Assembly (NCBI RefSeq): GCF_947496985.1
Contig: NZ_CANMEZ010000003.1
Coordinates: 186,001 to 250,000, forward strand
From: an uncultured Kordia sp.
GTDB lineage: Bacteria; Bacteroidota; Bacteroidia; Flavobacteriales; Flavobacteriaceae
Reading direction: 5' to 3'
DNA: 64,000 bases
Shown: in pieces, positions 55,507 through 64,000 of the stretch
How positions within the stretch are numbered: the first letter of the stretch is position 1
Layout of the letters: each line of letters opens with the position of its first letter
The notes under the pieces: generated by a model
The model's input: only the letters and a program-made list of their open reading frames with translations
Told to the model about the DNA's origin: nothing
Databases searched by the model: none
Made by a program: the position numbers and the translations under genes

Positions 55507-57159
55507 TTATCTTTTTACAATTCGTTTCACAGCAATTCTATTATCAGAATCTTCTAACTGCATAAAGTATATTCCGGCTGCAAGATTTGAAATATTAACC
55601 GTTTTTCCATCAGCTAACTGTCCAATATTAGAAATGGTTTGTAAAGTTCTACCATTTAAATCAAGAATACGTATGTTATTCAATGAAACATTGGTTACAC
55701 TATTAATTGTAATAACATTCTTTGTAGGATTTGGTGAAAGCCTGATACTATTTGAAAAAGCATTTTCATCAACACTTAAGTTTTCATCTATAGTAACGTC
55801 AAAAGAGCACATTACTGCGTTTCCTGCCAAATCTGTAATTGTAAACGTATTTGTTGTCGTACCAATTGGGAAATCAGCACCACTAGGTAAACCAGCAGTT
55901 TGAGTTGGGATATAATCAACTTCTAAAAGGTATCTGTATGTGCTTCCATTCGTAATATCATTCCAACCACCACTTGATTGAATTACAGTATAATCTTCAT
56001 TTCCTGCATTATTTGGTTCTCCAGAATTCCAATTATCATAGGTTGAAACATCTCCACTGTGCCATATAAAACTTCCTTCGGAAGCTGTATCACTAAATCC
56101 TAACAGCACATCTCCAGTTCCTCCAATTTTACTGATGGCTTCGGTGATAGTTGTATTGTCTGTGCCATTTCTTATGGTTCCTACAAATCCACCTTGAACA
56201 ATTGCATCAGTAAAAGCATCGGCAGGCGTAAATGTATTATCTGATAAATAATATGCTTTTCCATTAATGTTTGTCAAAGGTGTAAAATCTGTCAATGGGT
56301 TTATCAATACACAATTATCTGTAGGTGTTAAGGCATAATTAACAACAGCAGTTGTATCTCCAAAACTAGCAGCTGTTTCCATAATGTTTGCAGGGCAACC
56401 GGCAACAGGTAATTCATTGTCTACTACAGTAACTGTAAAGCTACAGCTAGAAGTATTATTATCAGAATCAGTAATACTCATAAAAACTTCAGTAGTTCCC
56501 ACAGGAAATGATGAACCAGAAGCCAAACCAGATGTTACGGTTGGTGTCAACATTCCATCTTCAGTATCGTTAGCGGTAACGTTATAATTTACAACAGCGT
56601 CACATTGTCCGGTAGTATTATTAACAGTAATATTTGCAGGACAGCTAATCACTGGCGAATCTCCAATAGATTCAAATAATTGAATATCTGCAATTTGATT
56701 AATGCTTGAAGCACCACAAGTTCCTGTAAAGTTAACTCTATAATACGTATATGAGTTAGTATTCGTAAATGAAAATGTTCTTGAAAAGAAACGTGTAGAA
56801 GCACATGGAATAGTTCCAGTAGCAATACTTGTAAAATTTGTTCCATCATTAGAACCAGAGATTTCATAATTAGTCGGATCACGTTCAGGTGCATCGTTTG
56901 CTGTTACAAATTCCATAGCAATGGCAGTAGTTGCAACACCTAGTATATCGACTTCAAGACCAATACCATCAAAAGCATTAAAATCTAAATACTTTGTATT
57001 CGAATTTTGATCAATTACATTTTGAACACCTTCAGCTCCAGGCGAATTTACACTTCCAAAAGTGGTTGCTGTGTGAATGGAATCATCAAAAATCCCTTGC
57101 GCATTAGTAAAAGAAACTCCTGTACAAATAAGAAGTAATAAGAGTAATTTTTGTTTCAT
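55507..57159 (-). CDS. T9SS-sorted protein with discoidin-like, HYR and C-type lectin-like domains
   Basis: A 550-residue surface protein with signal peptide (LLLLLLICTGVSFTNAQ). Residues about 25-170 look like an F5/8 type C (discoidin) carbohydrate-binding domain (YEISGSNDGTNFTSIATGTI). A HYR domain follows (CPANITVNNTTGQCDAVVNY). A second HYR (CPANIMETAASFGDTTAVVN) is interrupted by a C-type lectin-like domain with NWNSGEPNNAGNEDY and GGWNDI, keeping the EPN and WND calcium-site motifs; the HYR resumes at GLPSGADFPIGTTTNTFTIT. A type A T9SS sorting domain ends it (LSPNPTKNVITINS). It probably binds mannose-type glycans outside the cell. Confidence 0.82.
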   Translation of the reverse strand: MKQKLLLLLLICTGVSFTNAQGIFDDSIHTATTFGSVNSPGAEGVQNVIDQNSNTKYLDFNAFDGIGLEVDILGVATTAIAMEFVTANDAPERDPTNYEISGSNDGTNFTSIATGTIPCASTRFFSRTFSFTNTNSYTYYRVNFTGTCGASSINQIADIQLFESIGDSPVISCPANITVNNTTGQCDAVVNYNVTANDTEDGMLTPTVTSGLASGSSFPVGTTEVFMSITDSDNNTSSCSFTVTVVDNELPVAGCPANIMETAASFGDTTAVVNYALTPTDNCVLINPLTDFTPLTNINGKAYYLSDNTFTPADAFTDAIVQGGFVGTIRNGTDNTTITEAISKIGGTGDVLLGFSDTASEGSFIWHSGDVSTYDNWNSGEPNNAGNEDYTVIQSSGGWNDITNGSTYRYLLEVDYIPTQTAGLPSGADFPIGTTTNTFTITDLAGNAVMCSFDVTIDENLSVDENAFSNSIRLSPNPTKNVITINSVTNVSLNNIRILDLNGRTLQTISNIGQLADGKTVNISNLAAGIYFMQLEDSDNRIAVKRIVKR

Positions 57160-57333
57160 AATTAGTTGGTTGTTAGTTTTAAGTGAAATTAAGACAGGAA
57201 GTTAGCTGAATTTTCTAAAACTATCAAATTTTTCATCAAAAGTGTGAAAAGAATAAAATCTATATAAATTATAGAGAATACTACACTTATCGTGAAGAAA
57301 AATAGAATGGTAACTAATTGTATATTGATGTAC

Positions 57334-59436
57334 TTAATTTTCTTTACTCAAAATGGTTAAACCAATACGAATTGTAGAATAGGGAATTGCTTCTTCAAAA
57401 TGTTCAAAATAGGCTTTTAACGTATCAGGATCATTAAGTGTTTCTTTAGCGTCTCTAATACTTTGTAAGTCTTGTTTTCCAATAAATTGCATTAAATCGA
57501 TATCTTTTCCATCGTCATATAATTTAGAAATATGAGAAAAGATAGTAGTTTCAGCTAATTTTCGTTCTTGCGCAATTTCAGCAATCGATAAACCTTGTTT
57601 GTATAATTCGTATGTTTTCTTAGTTGTTTCGCCTTTAGTACGTCTTGGTTTTTTTTCTTTTGAAAAAGCGATGATTTCTTTAATGAATTGATATCCATAA
57701 TTTTCCATCTTTTTTCGCCCAACACCATTAATTTGTATAAATTCTTCATCAGACATTGGTCGTTCTGCGTCCATTTCTTTCAAGGTTGCATCGTTAAAAA
57801 TTTGATACGCAGGAACATCTTCTTCGCGTGCAATATTGAGTCGTAATTCACGTAATCGTTCAAATAATAAATTTTTAGAGGCTTTAGGAGCTTTTGCTTT
57901 TTGTTTTTCTTTTACTTTCTCAGCTTCGACTAAGTTTGCTAAATCAACTTTCTTTCCTTTAAACAATACATCTTTTGCAAATTGTGTAAGTTTAAGTTTA
58001 TTATTTTCATGAAAAGCAATTTCTAAATACCCTTGATTAATCAGTTGTGTCATGTACTGTTTCCAGTCAAGCCAAGCAATATCTTTGGCTATTCCGTAGG
58101 TTTTTACATTTTGATACCCTTTTTCAAAAATGGTATTATTTTGTGCACCACGCAAGACATCAATGACAGTTCCTATTGGTTCTTGCCCATCTAAACGCGC
58201 TACAGCAGATAGGGCTTTTTGAGCAATAATAGTTCCATCAAAAAACTGTGGAGGATTTTTACAAACATCGCAGTTTCCACAATCTTCACTAATCAATTCT
58301 CCAAAGTAATTGAGTAATATTTTTCTGCGACAACTCAACGCATCAGCGTATTCTTTCATACGATCTAACTTGGCAAGTTGCACATCTACATTACCTGAAT
58401 TTTGCGCAAACTTTTGCAATTGAATCACATCTCCATAACTATGAAAAAGTAAGGTGTCTGAAGGCAATCCGTCACGACCTGCACGACCAATTTCTTGATA
58501 ATACCCTTCTATGTTTTTTGGTAAATTATAATGAATAACCCAACGTACATTCGATTTGTCAATTCCCATCCCAAAAGCAATGGTTGCACAAATTACCTGA
58601 CATGTATCATTGATGAAGTCTTCTTGAATTTGAGAACGAATATTGTGAGCAATTCCAGCATGATATGCCATTGCGTTGATATTAGCAGCTTGCAATTTTT
58701 CGGCAACGGCTTGTGTAGCTTTTCTACTTAAACAATAGATGATTCCGCTTTCGTTTGGTTTATCTTCAATGAAATTAATGATTTGTGTAATTCGATCATT
58801 TGCAGGACGTACTTCTAATTTTAAATTCTTTCGATCAAAAGATGCTATGTGTTGTGTGGCATTTGGAATGTTTAACTGATTGGCAATGTCTTCACGAGTT
58901 GCCTTATCTGCAGTAGCGGTTAATGCAATCACAGGAATATCAGGAAAACGATTTTTTAAATAGCCAAGATTTGTATATGCTGGACGAAAATCGTGTCCCC
59001 AAGATGAAATACAATGGGCTTCGTCAATAGCAATCAAACTAATTTTCTGGCTTGTAAAAATATGTTCTAAATAGGATAAACTTTCAGGTGCTGTGTATAA
59101 CAATTTTATTTCGTTAGCAGCAATTTTACTATAAATTTCTTGTTGCTCACTTTCCGATTGGCTACTATTAATATAAGCAGCAGCAATTCCGTTAGTCGTT
59201 AAACCATCAACTTGATCTTTCATTAAGGCAATCAAAGGAGAAATTACAATGGTAATTCCTTCTAATAAAATAGCTGGTAATTGAAAACAGATTGATTTTC
59301 CTCCACCTGTAGGCATAATCACTAAATTATCATTTCCTTCAAAAATTGATTGAATAATTTCTTCTTGCAATGGTCTAAATTGGTCGTAACCAAAATATTC
59401 TTTTAGGGTACTTTTAATTTTAATTGGGGCTATCAT
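57334..59436 (-). CDS. recQ: ATP-dependent DNA helicase RecQ
   Basis: A 700-residue superfamily 2 helicase. Walker A lies in VIMPTGGGKSICFQLPA, motif II in IDEAHCISSWGHDFRPAY, and motif VI in YYQEIGRAGRDGLPSD. The zinc-binding region with four cysteines (CRRKILLNYFGE to CGNCDVC) and the winged-helix RQC follow, then HRDC near residues 530-610 (LRELRLNIAREEDVPAYQIF) and an extra C-terminal winged-helix/helix-turn-helix (YKQGLSIAEIAQERKLAETT). It unwinds recombination intermediates. A lone gene with no operon partner. Confidence 0.96.
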   Translation of the reverse strand: MIAPIKIKSTLKEYFGYDQFRPLQEEIIQSIFEGNDNLVIMPTGGGKSICFQLPAILLEGITIVISPLIALMKDQVDGLTTNGIAAAYINSSQSESEQQEIYSKIAANEIKLLYTAPESLSYLEHIFTSQKISLIAIDEAHCISSWGHDFRPAYTNLGYLKNRFPDIPVIALTATADKATREDIANQLNIPNATQHIASFDRKNLKLEVRPANDRITQIINFIEDKPNESGIIYCLSRKATQAVAEKLQAANINAMAYHAGIAHNIRSQIQEDFINDTCQVICATIAFGMGIDKSNVRWVIHYNLPKNIEGYYQEIGRAGRDGLPSDTLLFHSYGDVIQLQKFAQNSGNVDVQLAKLDRMKEYADALSCRRKILLNYFGELISEDCGNCDVCKNPPQFFDGTIIAQKALSAVARLDGQEPIGTVIDVLRGAQNNTIFEKGYQNVKTYGIAKDIAWLDWKQYMTQLINQGYLEIAFHENNKLKLTQFAKDVLFKGKKVDLANLVEAEKVKEKQKAKAPKASKNLLFERLRELRLNIAREEDVPAYQIFNDATLKEMDAERPMSDEEFIQINGVGRKKMENYGYQFIKEIIAFSKEKKPRRTKGETTKKTYELYKQGLSIAEIAQERKLAETTIFSHISKLYDDGKDIDLMQFIGKQDLQSIRDAKETLNDPDTLKAYFEHFEEAIPYSTIRIGLTILSKEN

Positions 59437-59750
59437 ATCTTACAAAGAAAACAAAAAATAGCTACTTTTCTAAGGATTTATTTTAATTAGTTCTAAATAA
59501 GAACCAATACAAACAAAGAGACTTTATGACAAAAAAATGGCGTGTACAAAAAAGCGCAACTGTTTGTACAAGTTGCGCTTTTAAGGATTGGTTGTGATTG
59601 GTTATTTAGTGGTTTTGAGCTAAATTTAGGTTTTTTAGGAAATCTAAAATTTAACTCAATTTTTTTTTGATGATGTAAACATACAGATAAAAATATGAAG
59701 ACTATTACGTGATCGCCCTACTAAAGCTACGTAAAACTCATATTATTAGA
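59437..59750. other. 314-bp intergenic region between recQ and a hydrolase gene
   Basis: Holds the hydrolase terminator at 59551-59582 and presumably the leftward recQ promoter next to 59436. No reading frame or other signal seen. Confidence 0.5.
59551..59582 (-). terminator. Terminator of the hydrolase gene
   Basis: AAAGCGCAACT / AGTTGCGCTTT, 11-bp perfect stem with a 9-nt loop. The minus strand continues with a T run (TTTTTTG), fitting the leftward gene that ends at 59751, about 170 bp away. Confidence 0.7.
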
Positions 59751-60395
59751 CTAATCGGCAAGTGAAGATAGTACTTCCATTGACATTTGATGCGTACCTT
59801 CAAAGGTATTGAAGAAGTAATTGTCGCCAAATAATAACTGCATTTTTTCAATTTCTTGTTGCATGCGTTTTTCTGTTAAATATTCGTCCTTATCACCTAC
59901 AATATTAATGACTTTTGTAGTGTCATAATTGATGAATTCAAAATCTGTAGCTGTTAATTCATTCGGAATACTTCCTGCATAAATAATCAATTTAGTACAT
60001 GGGATTTTATAACGTGCAACCCAACGCAACGCAACTGAAACACCTTGTGAAAACCCTAAAACATAAAAATTCACAGTACTAGGAATCTGTTCAGCTTTAT
60101 AAATGGCATTCAAATTTGCCATTACATTTTCAATTTCTTTTTGTGTGTTTTCTTTGGTCAGCCAACTAGCACCAACGTGCTTGTATTCGTTCTTTAAGTA
60201 ATATTTAGAAGCCGCTTGTGGAGCAATAATGTAATTCTCTTCAGGATTTAGCGTTTCAAAATAAAGTGAAAAATAACGACTCAAAAAACCAATTCCATGG
60301 CAAGCGAACCATACGTTTTTAGTTTTTGAAGTAAGTGTGTTTACAGTAGTATATGTATTTGTAGTTTGGTATGATATTTCTTTTTCGTTCATCAT
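59751..60395 (-). CDS. Alpha/beta hydrolase (carboxylesterase-like)
   Basis: A 214-residue hydrolase. The nucleophile elbow is LGFSQGVSVALRW, and the phospholipase/carboxylesterase-like context is seen in KNVWFACHGIGFLSRYFSLY, ENYIIAPQAASKYYL and NIVGDKDEYLTEKRMQQEIE, where the Asp supplies the acid, with His in FEGTHQMSMEVL. The triad Ser-Asp-His therefore looks intact. The substrate is not known. Divergent from the menaquinone gene cluster by 73 bp. Confidence 0.85.
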   Translation of the reverse strand: MMNEKEISYQTTNTYTTVNTLTSKTKNVWFACHGIGFLSRYFSLYFETLNPEENYIIAPQAASKYYLKNEYKHVGASWLTKENTQKEIENVMANLNAIYKAEQIPSTVNFYVLGFSQGVSVALRWVARYKIPCTKLIIYAGSIPNELTATDFEFINYDTTKVINIVGDKDEYLTEKRMQQEIEKMQLLFGDNYFFNTFEGTHQMSMEVLSSLAD

Positions 60396-60468
60396 TAGAT
60401 TTGCGCTAGTGTTTTGTATTTTTGTAGTATCAAAACTGTTTGTCGATACAATTCTATAAATATATCAA

Positions 60469-60888
60469 ATGAATTTAAATAAAGAAGAAATTCTGAAACA
60501 ACTCAATGCAATTGTTCCAAATACATTACTTGAAACCTTAAAAATTTCATACACGGATGTTGGAGAAGATTATTTAATAGCAAAGATGCCTGTAAACGCA
60601 AGTGTACATCAACCGCAAGGATTATTACATGGTGGCGCAACAGTTGCATTGGCTGAAACCGTAGGAAGTACGGCTTCACATTTATTTATAGATACAACAA
60701 AGTTTAAAGTGAAAGGATTGGAAATTTCGGCAAATCACTTAAAAAGTAAACGAGAAGGCGAAGTATTTGCAACTGCACGACCAATTCATAAAGGACGCAC
60801 AACACATCTTTGGGAAATAAGAGTGGAAGATGAAGAAGGAACCTTAATTTCGTTGTGTAAATTGACAACGATTGTATTGCTTAAATAA
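60469..60888 (+). CDS. menI: PaaI-type hotdog thioesterase, probable DHNA-CoA thioesterase
   Basis: A 139-residue hotdog-fold thioesterase. The active-site region HQPQGLLHGGATVALAETVG has the family's HGG motif and catalytic acidic residue, followed by GLEISANHLKSKREGEVFAT and KGRTTHLWEIRVEDEEGTLI. It is 15 bp upstream of menF and clearly in the menaquinone operon, so hydrolysis of 1,4-dihydroxy-2-naphthoyl-CoA (MenI) is the most likely role. The gene symbol rests on this context; a general thioesterase role cannot be excluded. Confidence 0.82.
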   Translation: MNLNKEEILKQLNAIVPNTLLETLKISYTDVGEDYLIAKMPVNASVHQPQGLLHGGATVALAETVGSTASHLFIDTTKFKVKGLEISANHLKSKREGEVFATARPIHKGRTTHLWEIRVEDEEGTLISLCKLTTIVLLK

Positions 60889-60903
60889 TTTCAGATTATA
60901 TTC

Positions 60904-61995
60904 ATGCTCGAAACCTTAGCTACACATTTAAAAAACAAACTACCTTTTGTTGCGTATCGAAAGCCGAATGCAATTCTGACGAATGTTATTTTTCAACACG
61001 ATGATTTATTGCATAAAGTTTCAGACTTTACCGAAAGTGGTTTTGTCTTTGCTCCGTTTGATGCTACTGAGAAAGCAATTTTAATTCCATTTGAAGACAT
61101 TCAGCAAATTACAATTTCGGATATCTCAATTCCAGAAGCAACAATTGTTTCTGAGCATATTTCTGCGAAAGCACACCAAAAACACATAAAATTGGTAGCA
61201 AAAGGTGTAGAAACGATTCAAAATTCTGAAATAGAAAAAATAGTTTTATCCCATAAGGAAGAAGTTGTTACTGAAAAAGATCCATTAGTGTTATTTCAAC
61301 AACTATTAGCGACGTACAAAACAGCTTTTGTATACATTTGGTATCACCCGAAAGTTGGTATGTGGCTTGGCGCTACTCCAGAAACCTTAGTAAAATCAAA
61401 AGGAAGTACATTTACAACGATGTCCTTGGCAGGAACTAGAAAACTAGAAAAAGATATAGTTGTTTCTTGGGATCAGAAAGAAATTGATGAACAACAAATT
61501 GTTACAGATTATATTGTAAATCGCTTACAAAATGTAACTTCTAATATAAATATTACAAAAGCAGAAACGCATCAGGCAGGAAGTATAGTTCACTTACGTT
61601 CGATGATTTCTGGGCGAATTTCCTCATCGGTAAATATAGGAGACATTATTACTACATTGCATCCAACACCAGCTATTTGTGGTTTCCCAACACAAGAAGC
61701 AAAATCATTTATTTTAAAAGAAGAAGGATATAACCGAACGTTTTATACTGGTTATTTAGGCGAATTGAATATGCGTGAAGAAAATTCAAGAAATCGCAAT
61801 CGAAAAAATCAAGAAAATAGTGCATACAGAACGGTTAGAACCAATTCTGAGCTCTATGTAAATCTTCGATGTATGGAGTTAAATGGAAGAAAAGCAATAC
61901 TTTACATTGGTGGCGGAATTGTTAAAGATTCCAATCCAGAATCAGAATGGCAAGAAACACTTGCTAAATCACAAATAATGAAACGAGTATTATAA
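60904..61995 (+). CDS. menF: Isochorismate synthase (chorismate-binding enzyme)
   Basis: A 363-residue MST-family enzyme. The C-terminal catalytic half shows KVGMWLGATPETLVK, FTTMSLAGTRK, IVHLRSMISGRI and TLHPTPAICGFPTQEA, then FYTGYLGELN and LYIGGGIVKDSNPESEW. These match isochorismate synthases that convert chorismate to isochorismate with magnesium. Gene order after the thioesterase and before menD fixes its role in menaquinone rather than siderophore synthesis. Confidence 0.92.
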   Translation: MLETLATHLKNKLPFVAYRKPNAILTNVIFQHDDLLHKVSDFTESGFVFAPFDATEKAILIPFEDIQQITISDISIPEATIVSEHISAKAHQKHIKLVAKGVETIQNSEIEKIVLSHKEEVVTEKDPLVLFQQLLATYKTAFVYIWYHPKVGMWLGATPETLVKSKGSTFTTMSLAGTRKLEKDIVVSWDQKEIDEQQIVTDYIVNRLQNVTSNINITKAETHQAGSIVHLRSMISGRISSSVNIGDIITTLHPTPAICGFPTQEAKSFILKEEGYNRTFYTGYLGELNMREENSRNRNRKNQENSAYRTVRTNSELYVNLRCMELNGRKAILYIGGGIVKDSNPESEWQETLAKSQIMKRVL

Positions 61996-62029
61996 AAAAT
62001 ACATTGAAAGTCGTACTTTTGTGATACGA

Positions 62030-63778
62030 ATGATGTACTCAAAAATCCCACTCGCACAAACTTTAGTTGCGCTTTGTATTGCCAAAGGAATAAACCATGT
62101 TGTGATCTCTCCAGGATCGCGAAATGCGCCATTAACTTTAAGTTTTTCACAGCACCCAGCTATACATGCATACAGTATTGTTGATGAACGTTGCGCTGCT
62201 TTTTTTGCTTTAGGAATGGCGCAAAAATTAAGGAAACCTGTAGCGGTGATTTGTACTTCAGGTTCTGCCATGTTAAATTATTATCCTGCTATTGCGGAAG
62301 CATATTATAGCAATGTGCCTGTTGTGGTTATTTCGGCAGACAGACCAGCCTATTTAATTGATGTTGGAGATGGACAAACCATTCGTCAAAAACATGTCTT
62401 CAAAAATCATATCAATTATGAAGCAAATCTAAAACAAGATATTGTTCATAAAAGCACTATTTTACGTGAAACGCATGAATTATCTGAAGAGATGGAGCGT
62501 GAATTGCAGAAAAAAGTGCAATCATATAATGAAAAGGAAATCAATTTGGCATTAAATGCAGCTGTAGAAACAAATGGACCAGTTCATATCAACGCGCCTT
62601 TTGATGAGCCTTTGTACTTTATGCAGGAAACACAGGATATCTCTCCAACAATAATTCCTCAAAAAAGCAAACCACCTGTAGCTGCTTCAAATATAACTAC
62701 AGCCGCAAATGTTTGGAGTACTTCAATTCGAAAATTAGTGTTGGTTGGGACATTGCCACCGAATACAATTTTACGTAAATATTTAGAAATCTTAGCAGAA
62801 GATCCGTCAGTGATGGTATTGACCGAAACGACTTCAAATTTACGTGATGAACGATTTTTCAATGCAATTGATCAATTGATTTTACCTATTGAAAAAAACG
62901 AAGACTTACTTGATGAATTTCAGCCAGAAGTAATGCTGACACTTGGTGGAATGATTGTTTCAAAGAAAATTAAAGCCATCTTGCGTAAGCGACAACCAAA
63001 ACACCATTGGCATATTCATGAGAATAGAGTATTTGATACTTTTTTCTGTTTGGAACATTTCTTTCAGATGAATCCAAATGATTTTTTTGAATCGTTTTTT
63101 GCGCAAATTACCCCTATTGAAAGTTCATATAAGAACTTTTGGAATACTATAAAAATAGAGCGCGAAGCAAAACATAAAGCCTATTTACAAAAGATAGAAT
63201 TTACAGATTTAAAAGCATTTGAAGCAATTATAGATTCCTTGCCAACTTCGTTAATTTTACACTTAGGAAATAGTTCTACAGTACGTTATGCACAGCTTTT
63301 TCCTATCGATTCTAATATAGAATTGTATTGTAATAGAGGAACTAGTGGAATTGACGGAAGTACGTCAACAGCTGTTGGAACTTCGGTAGTTACAGATAAA
63401 CAAACAATGTTGATAACAGGAGATTTAAGTTTCTTTTACGATAGCAACGCTTTGTGGAATAATTATATTCCGAAAAACTTTAGAATTATATTAGTGAATA
63501 ATAGTGGCGGTGGAATTTTCAGAATCTTGCCTGGAAATAAAAACACAGAGAACTTCAATACGTATTTTGAAACCATTCATTCGCATACAGCAAAACAATT
63601 AGCTGAAATGTATCGTTTTGAATATCGTACAGCTACGAATGAACTTATACTGCAAAAGGAATTGGAGACTTTTTATGATGAAAGTGAACAACCAAAAATT
63701 TTAGAAGTTTTTACACCTCGTATTGATAATGATATTACGTTGATCGATTATTTTAAACACTTTAACGAAAAGCAATAA
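62030..63778 (+). CDS. menD: SEPHCHC synthase MenD
   Basis: A 582-residue thiamine-diphosphate enzyme. N-terminal MMYSKIPLAQTLVALCIAKG, the PYR domain VVISPGSRNAPLTLSF and the catalytic Glu region YSIVDERCAAFFALGMA are MenD-typical, and the C-terminal ThDP-binding ITGDLSFFYDSNALWNN is present. It joins isochorismate and 2-oxoglutarate to SEPHCHC. I take the ATG at 62030 as start; the in-frame GTG at 62021 adds three residues. It follows menF by 34 bp. Confidence 0.95.
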   Translation: MMYSKIPLAQTLVALCIAKGINHVVISPGSRNAPLTLSFSQHPAIHAYSIVDERCAAFFALGMAQKLRKPVAVICTSGSAMLNYYPAIAEAYYSNVPVVVISADRPAYLIDVGDGQTIRQKHVFKNHINYEANLKQDIVHKSTILRETHELSEEMERELQKKVQSYNEKEINLALNAAVETNGPVHINAPFDEPLYFMQETQDISPTIIPQKSKPPVAASNITTAANVWSTSIRKLVLVGTLPPNTILRKYLEILAEDPSVMVLTETTSNLRDERFFNAIDQLILPIEKNEDLLDEFQPEVMLTLGGMIVSKKIKAILRKRQPKHHWHIHENRVFDTFFCLEHFFQMNPNDFFESFFAQITPIESSYKNFWNTIKIEREAKHKAYLQKIEFTDLKAFEAIIDSLPTSLILHLGNSSTVRYAQLFPIDSNIELYCNRGTSGIDGSTSTAVGTSVVTDKQTMLITGDLSFFYDSNALWNNYIPKNFRIILVNNSGGGIFRILPGNKNTENFNTYFETIHSHTAKQLAEMYRFEYRTATNELILQKELETFYDESEQPKILEVFTPRIDNDITLIDYFKHFNEKQ

Positions 63779-63874
63779 CTTGCAACTTCAAAGAATAAAG
63801 AATATTTCTACTTCTACTACTTTTGAAAATATATATTATTAATCATTTTATAATTAAACAAATTTTAACGAGTT

Positions 63875-64000
63875 ATGAGTAAAAGAGACGAGCTTATCAC
63901 AAAGTACGCTGCAGATTTAAAAGACAAGTGTGGAGTTACTGCTGACATGGATTTATTGACAAAAGTAACTATCGGATGTGGACCAGCTATTTACAATAAA
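63875..64000 (+). CDS. DUF2853 family protein, C-terminus cut by window edge
   Basis: The first 42 codons of a gene open to the window edge (MSKRDELITKYAADLKDKCG, then VTADMDLLTKVTIGCGPAIY). The start and sequence match the small DUF2853 family, about 110 residues long, often downstream of menD in Flavobacteriaceae. Function unknown; an A-rich leader upstream supports the ATG. Confidence 0.8.
   Translation, partial: MSKRDELITKYAADLKDKCGVTADMDLLTKVTIGCGPAIYNK

Overview
The window is AT-rich chromosomal DNA from a member of the Bacteroidota, almost certainly a marine Flavobacteriaceae bacterium; a Kordia-like organism is my best guess. The support is: two proteins with C-terminal type IX secretion (T9SS) sorting domains, promoters of the TAnnTTTG type, menaquinone genes followed by a DUF2853 gene, a tsaD/tamB pair, and short class I lanthipeptide-type precursors with the flavobacterial leader. 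I see no rRNA, tRNA, insertion sequence, prophage or CRISPR array. Both edges cut a gene: a lipoprotein at the left and a DUF2853 gene at the right.

Region 1 (1-11.2 kb) is the most unusual part. An ECF sigma factor and a membrane anti-sigma-like protein with periplasmic TPRs are transcribed leftwards, toward a large repeat lipoprotein. Divergently, a subtilisin-family lipoprotein and a TPR-CHAT (caspase-like) protease with a signal peptide and C-terminal anchor are transcribed rightwards, followed by a two-gene cell-surface operon. The same bipartite sequence, TTGGGTAATG-N14-TCCC, lies before the subtilase and before the surface operon, so one ECF regulon probably covers both. The gene content recalls the Craspase/Csx30/CASP-sigma arm of type III-E CRISPR systems, but here it would be placed in the cell envelope and has no CRISPR.

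Region 2 (11.3-16.7 kb) holds a small unknown gene, a nucleotide-sugar epimerase, a three-gene glycosyltransferase operon (GT2, duplicated LAB_N protein, ArnT-like GT39), and an ArsR/DUF6428 pair with a visible operator. A gene-poor stretch (16.7-17.6 kb) contains several hairpins, two of them good leftward terminators.

Region 3 (17.6-34.4 kb) is mostly housekeeping: RNA methyltransferases, an AI-2E family transporter, DUF4159 and DUF1223 proteins, rsmE, tsaD, tamB, the pfkA-gap glycolytic pair, an N-acetylglucosamine kinase-like protein and guaC. A five-cysteine lanthipeptide-like precursor that is too short for ordinary ORF calling lies at 33.0-33.2 kb.

Region 4 (34.6-46 kb) holds a TPR/MORN-repeat protein with two DUF3857 proteins behind a perfect 28-bp palindrome. 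It also holds a membrane TPR/HTH regulator followed by a beta/gamma-crystallin-type protein preceded by a phased direct repeat.

Region 5 (46-64 kb) carries an RluA-type pseudouridine synthase, a four-helix-bundle protein, panB, a probable noncoding transcript, a bile-acid/sodium symporter-type transporter, sdaA, dnaK with a sigma-54-like promoter, a T9SS lectin-type protein, recQ and the menaquinone genes menF and menD with a thioesterase. A second precursor with a related leader at 51.5 kb has a cysteine-free core in which threonine occupies every second position.
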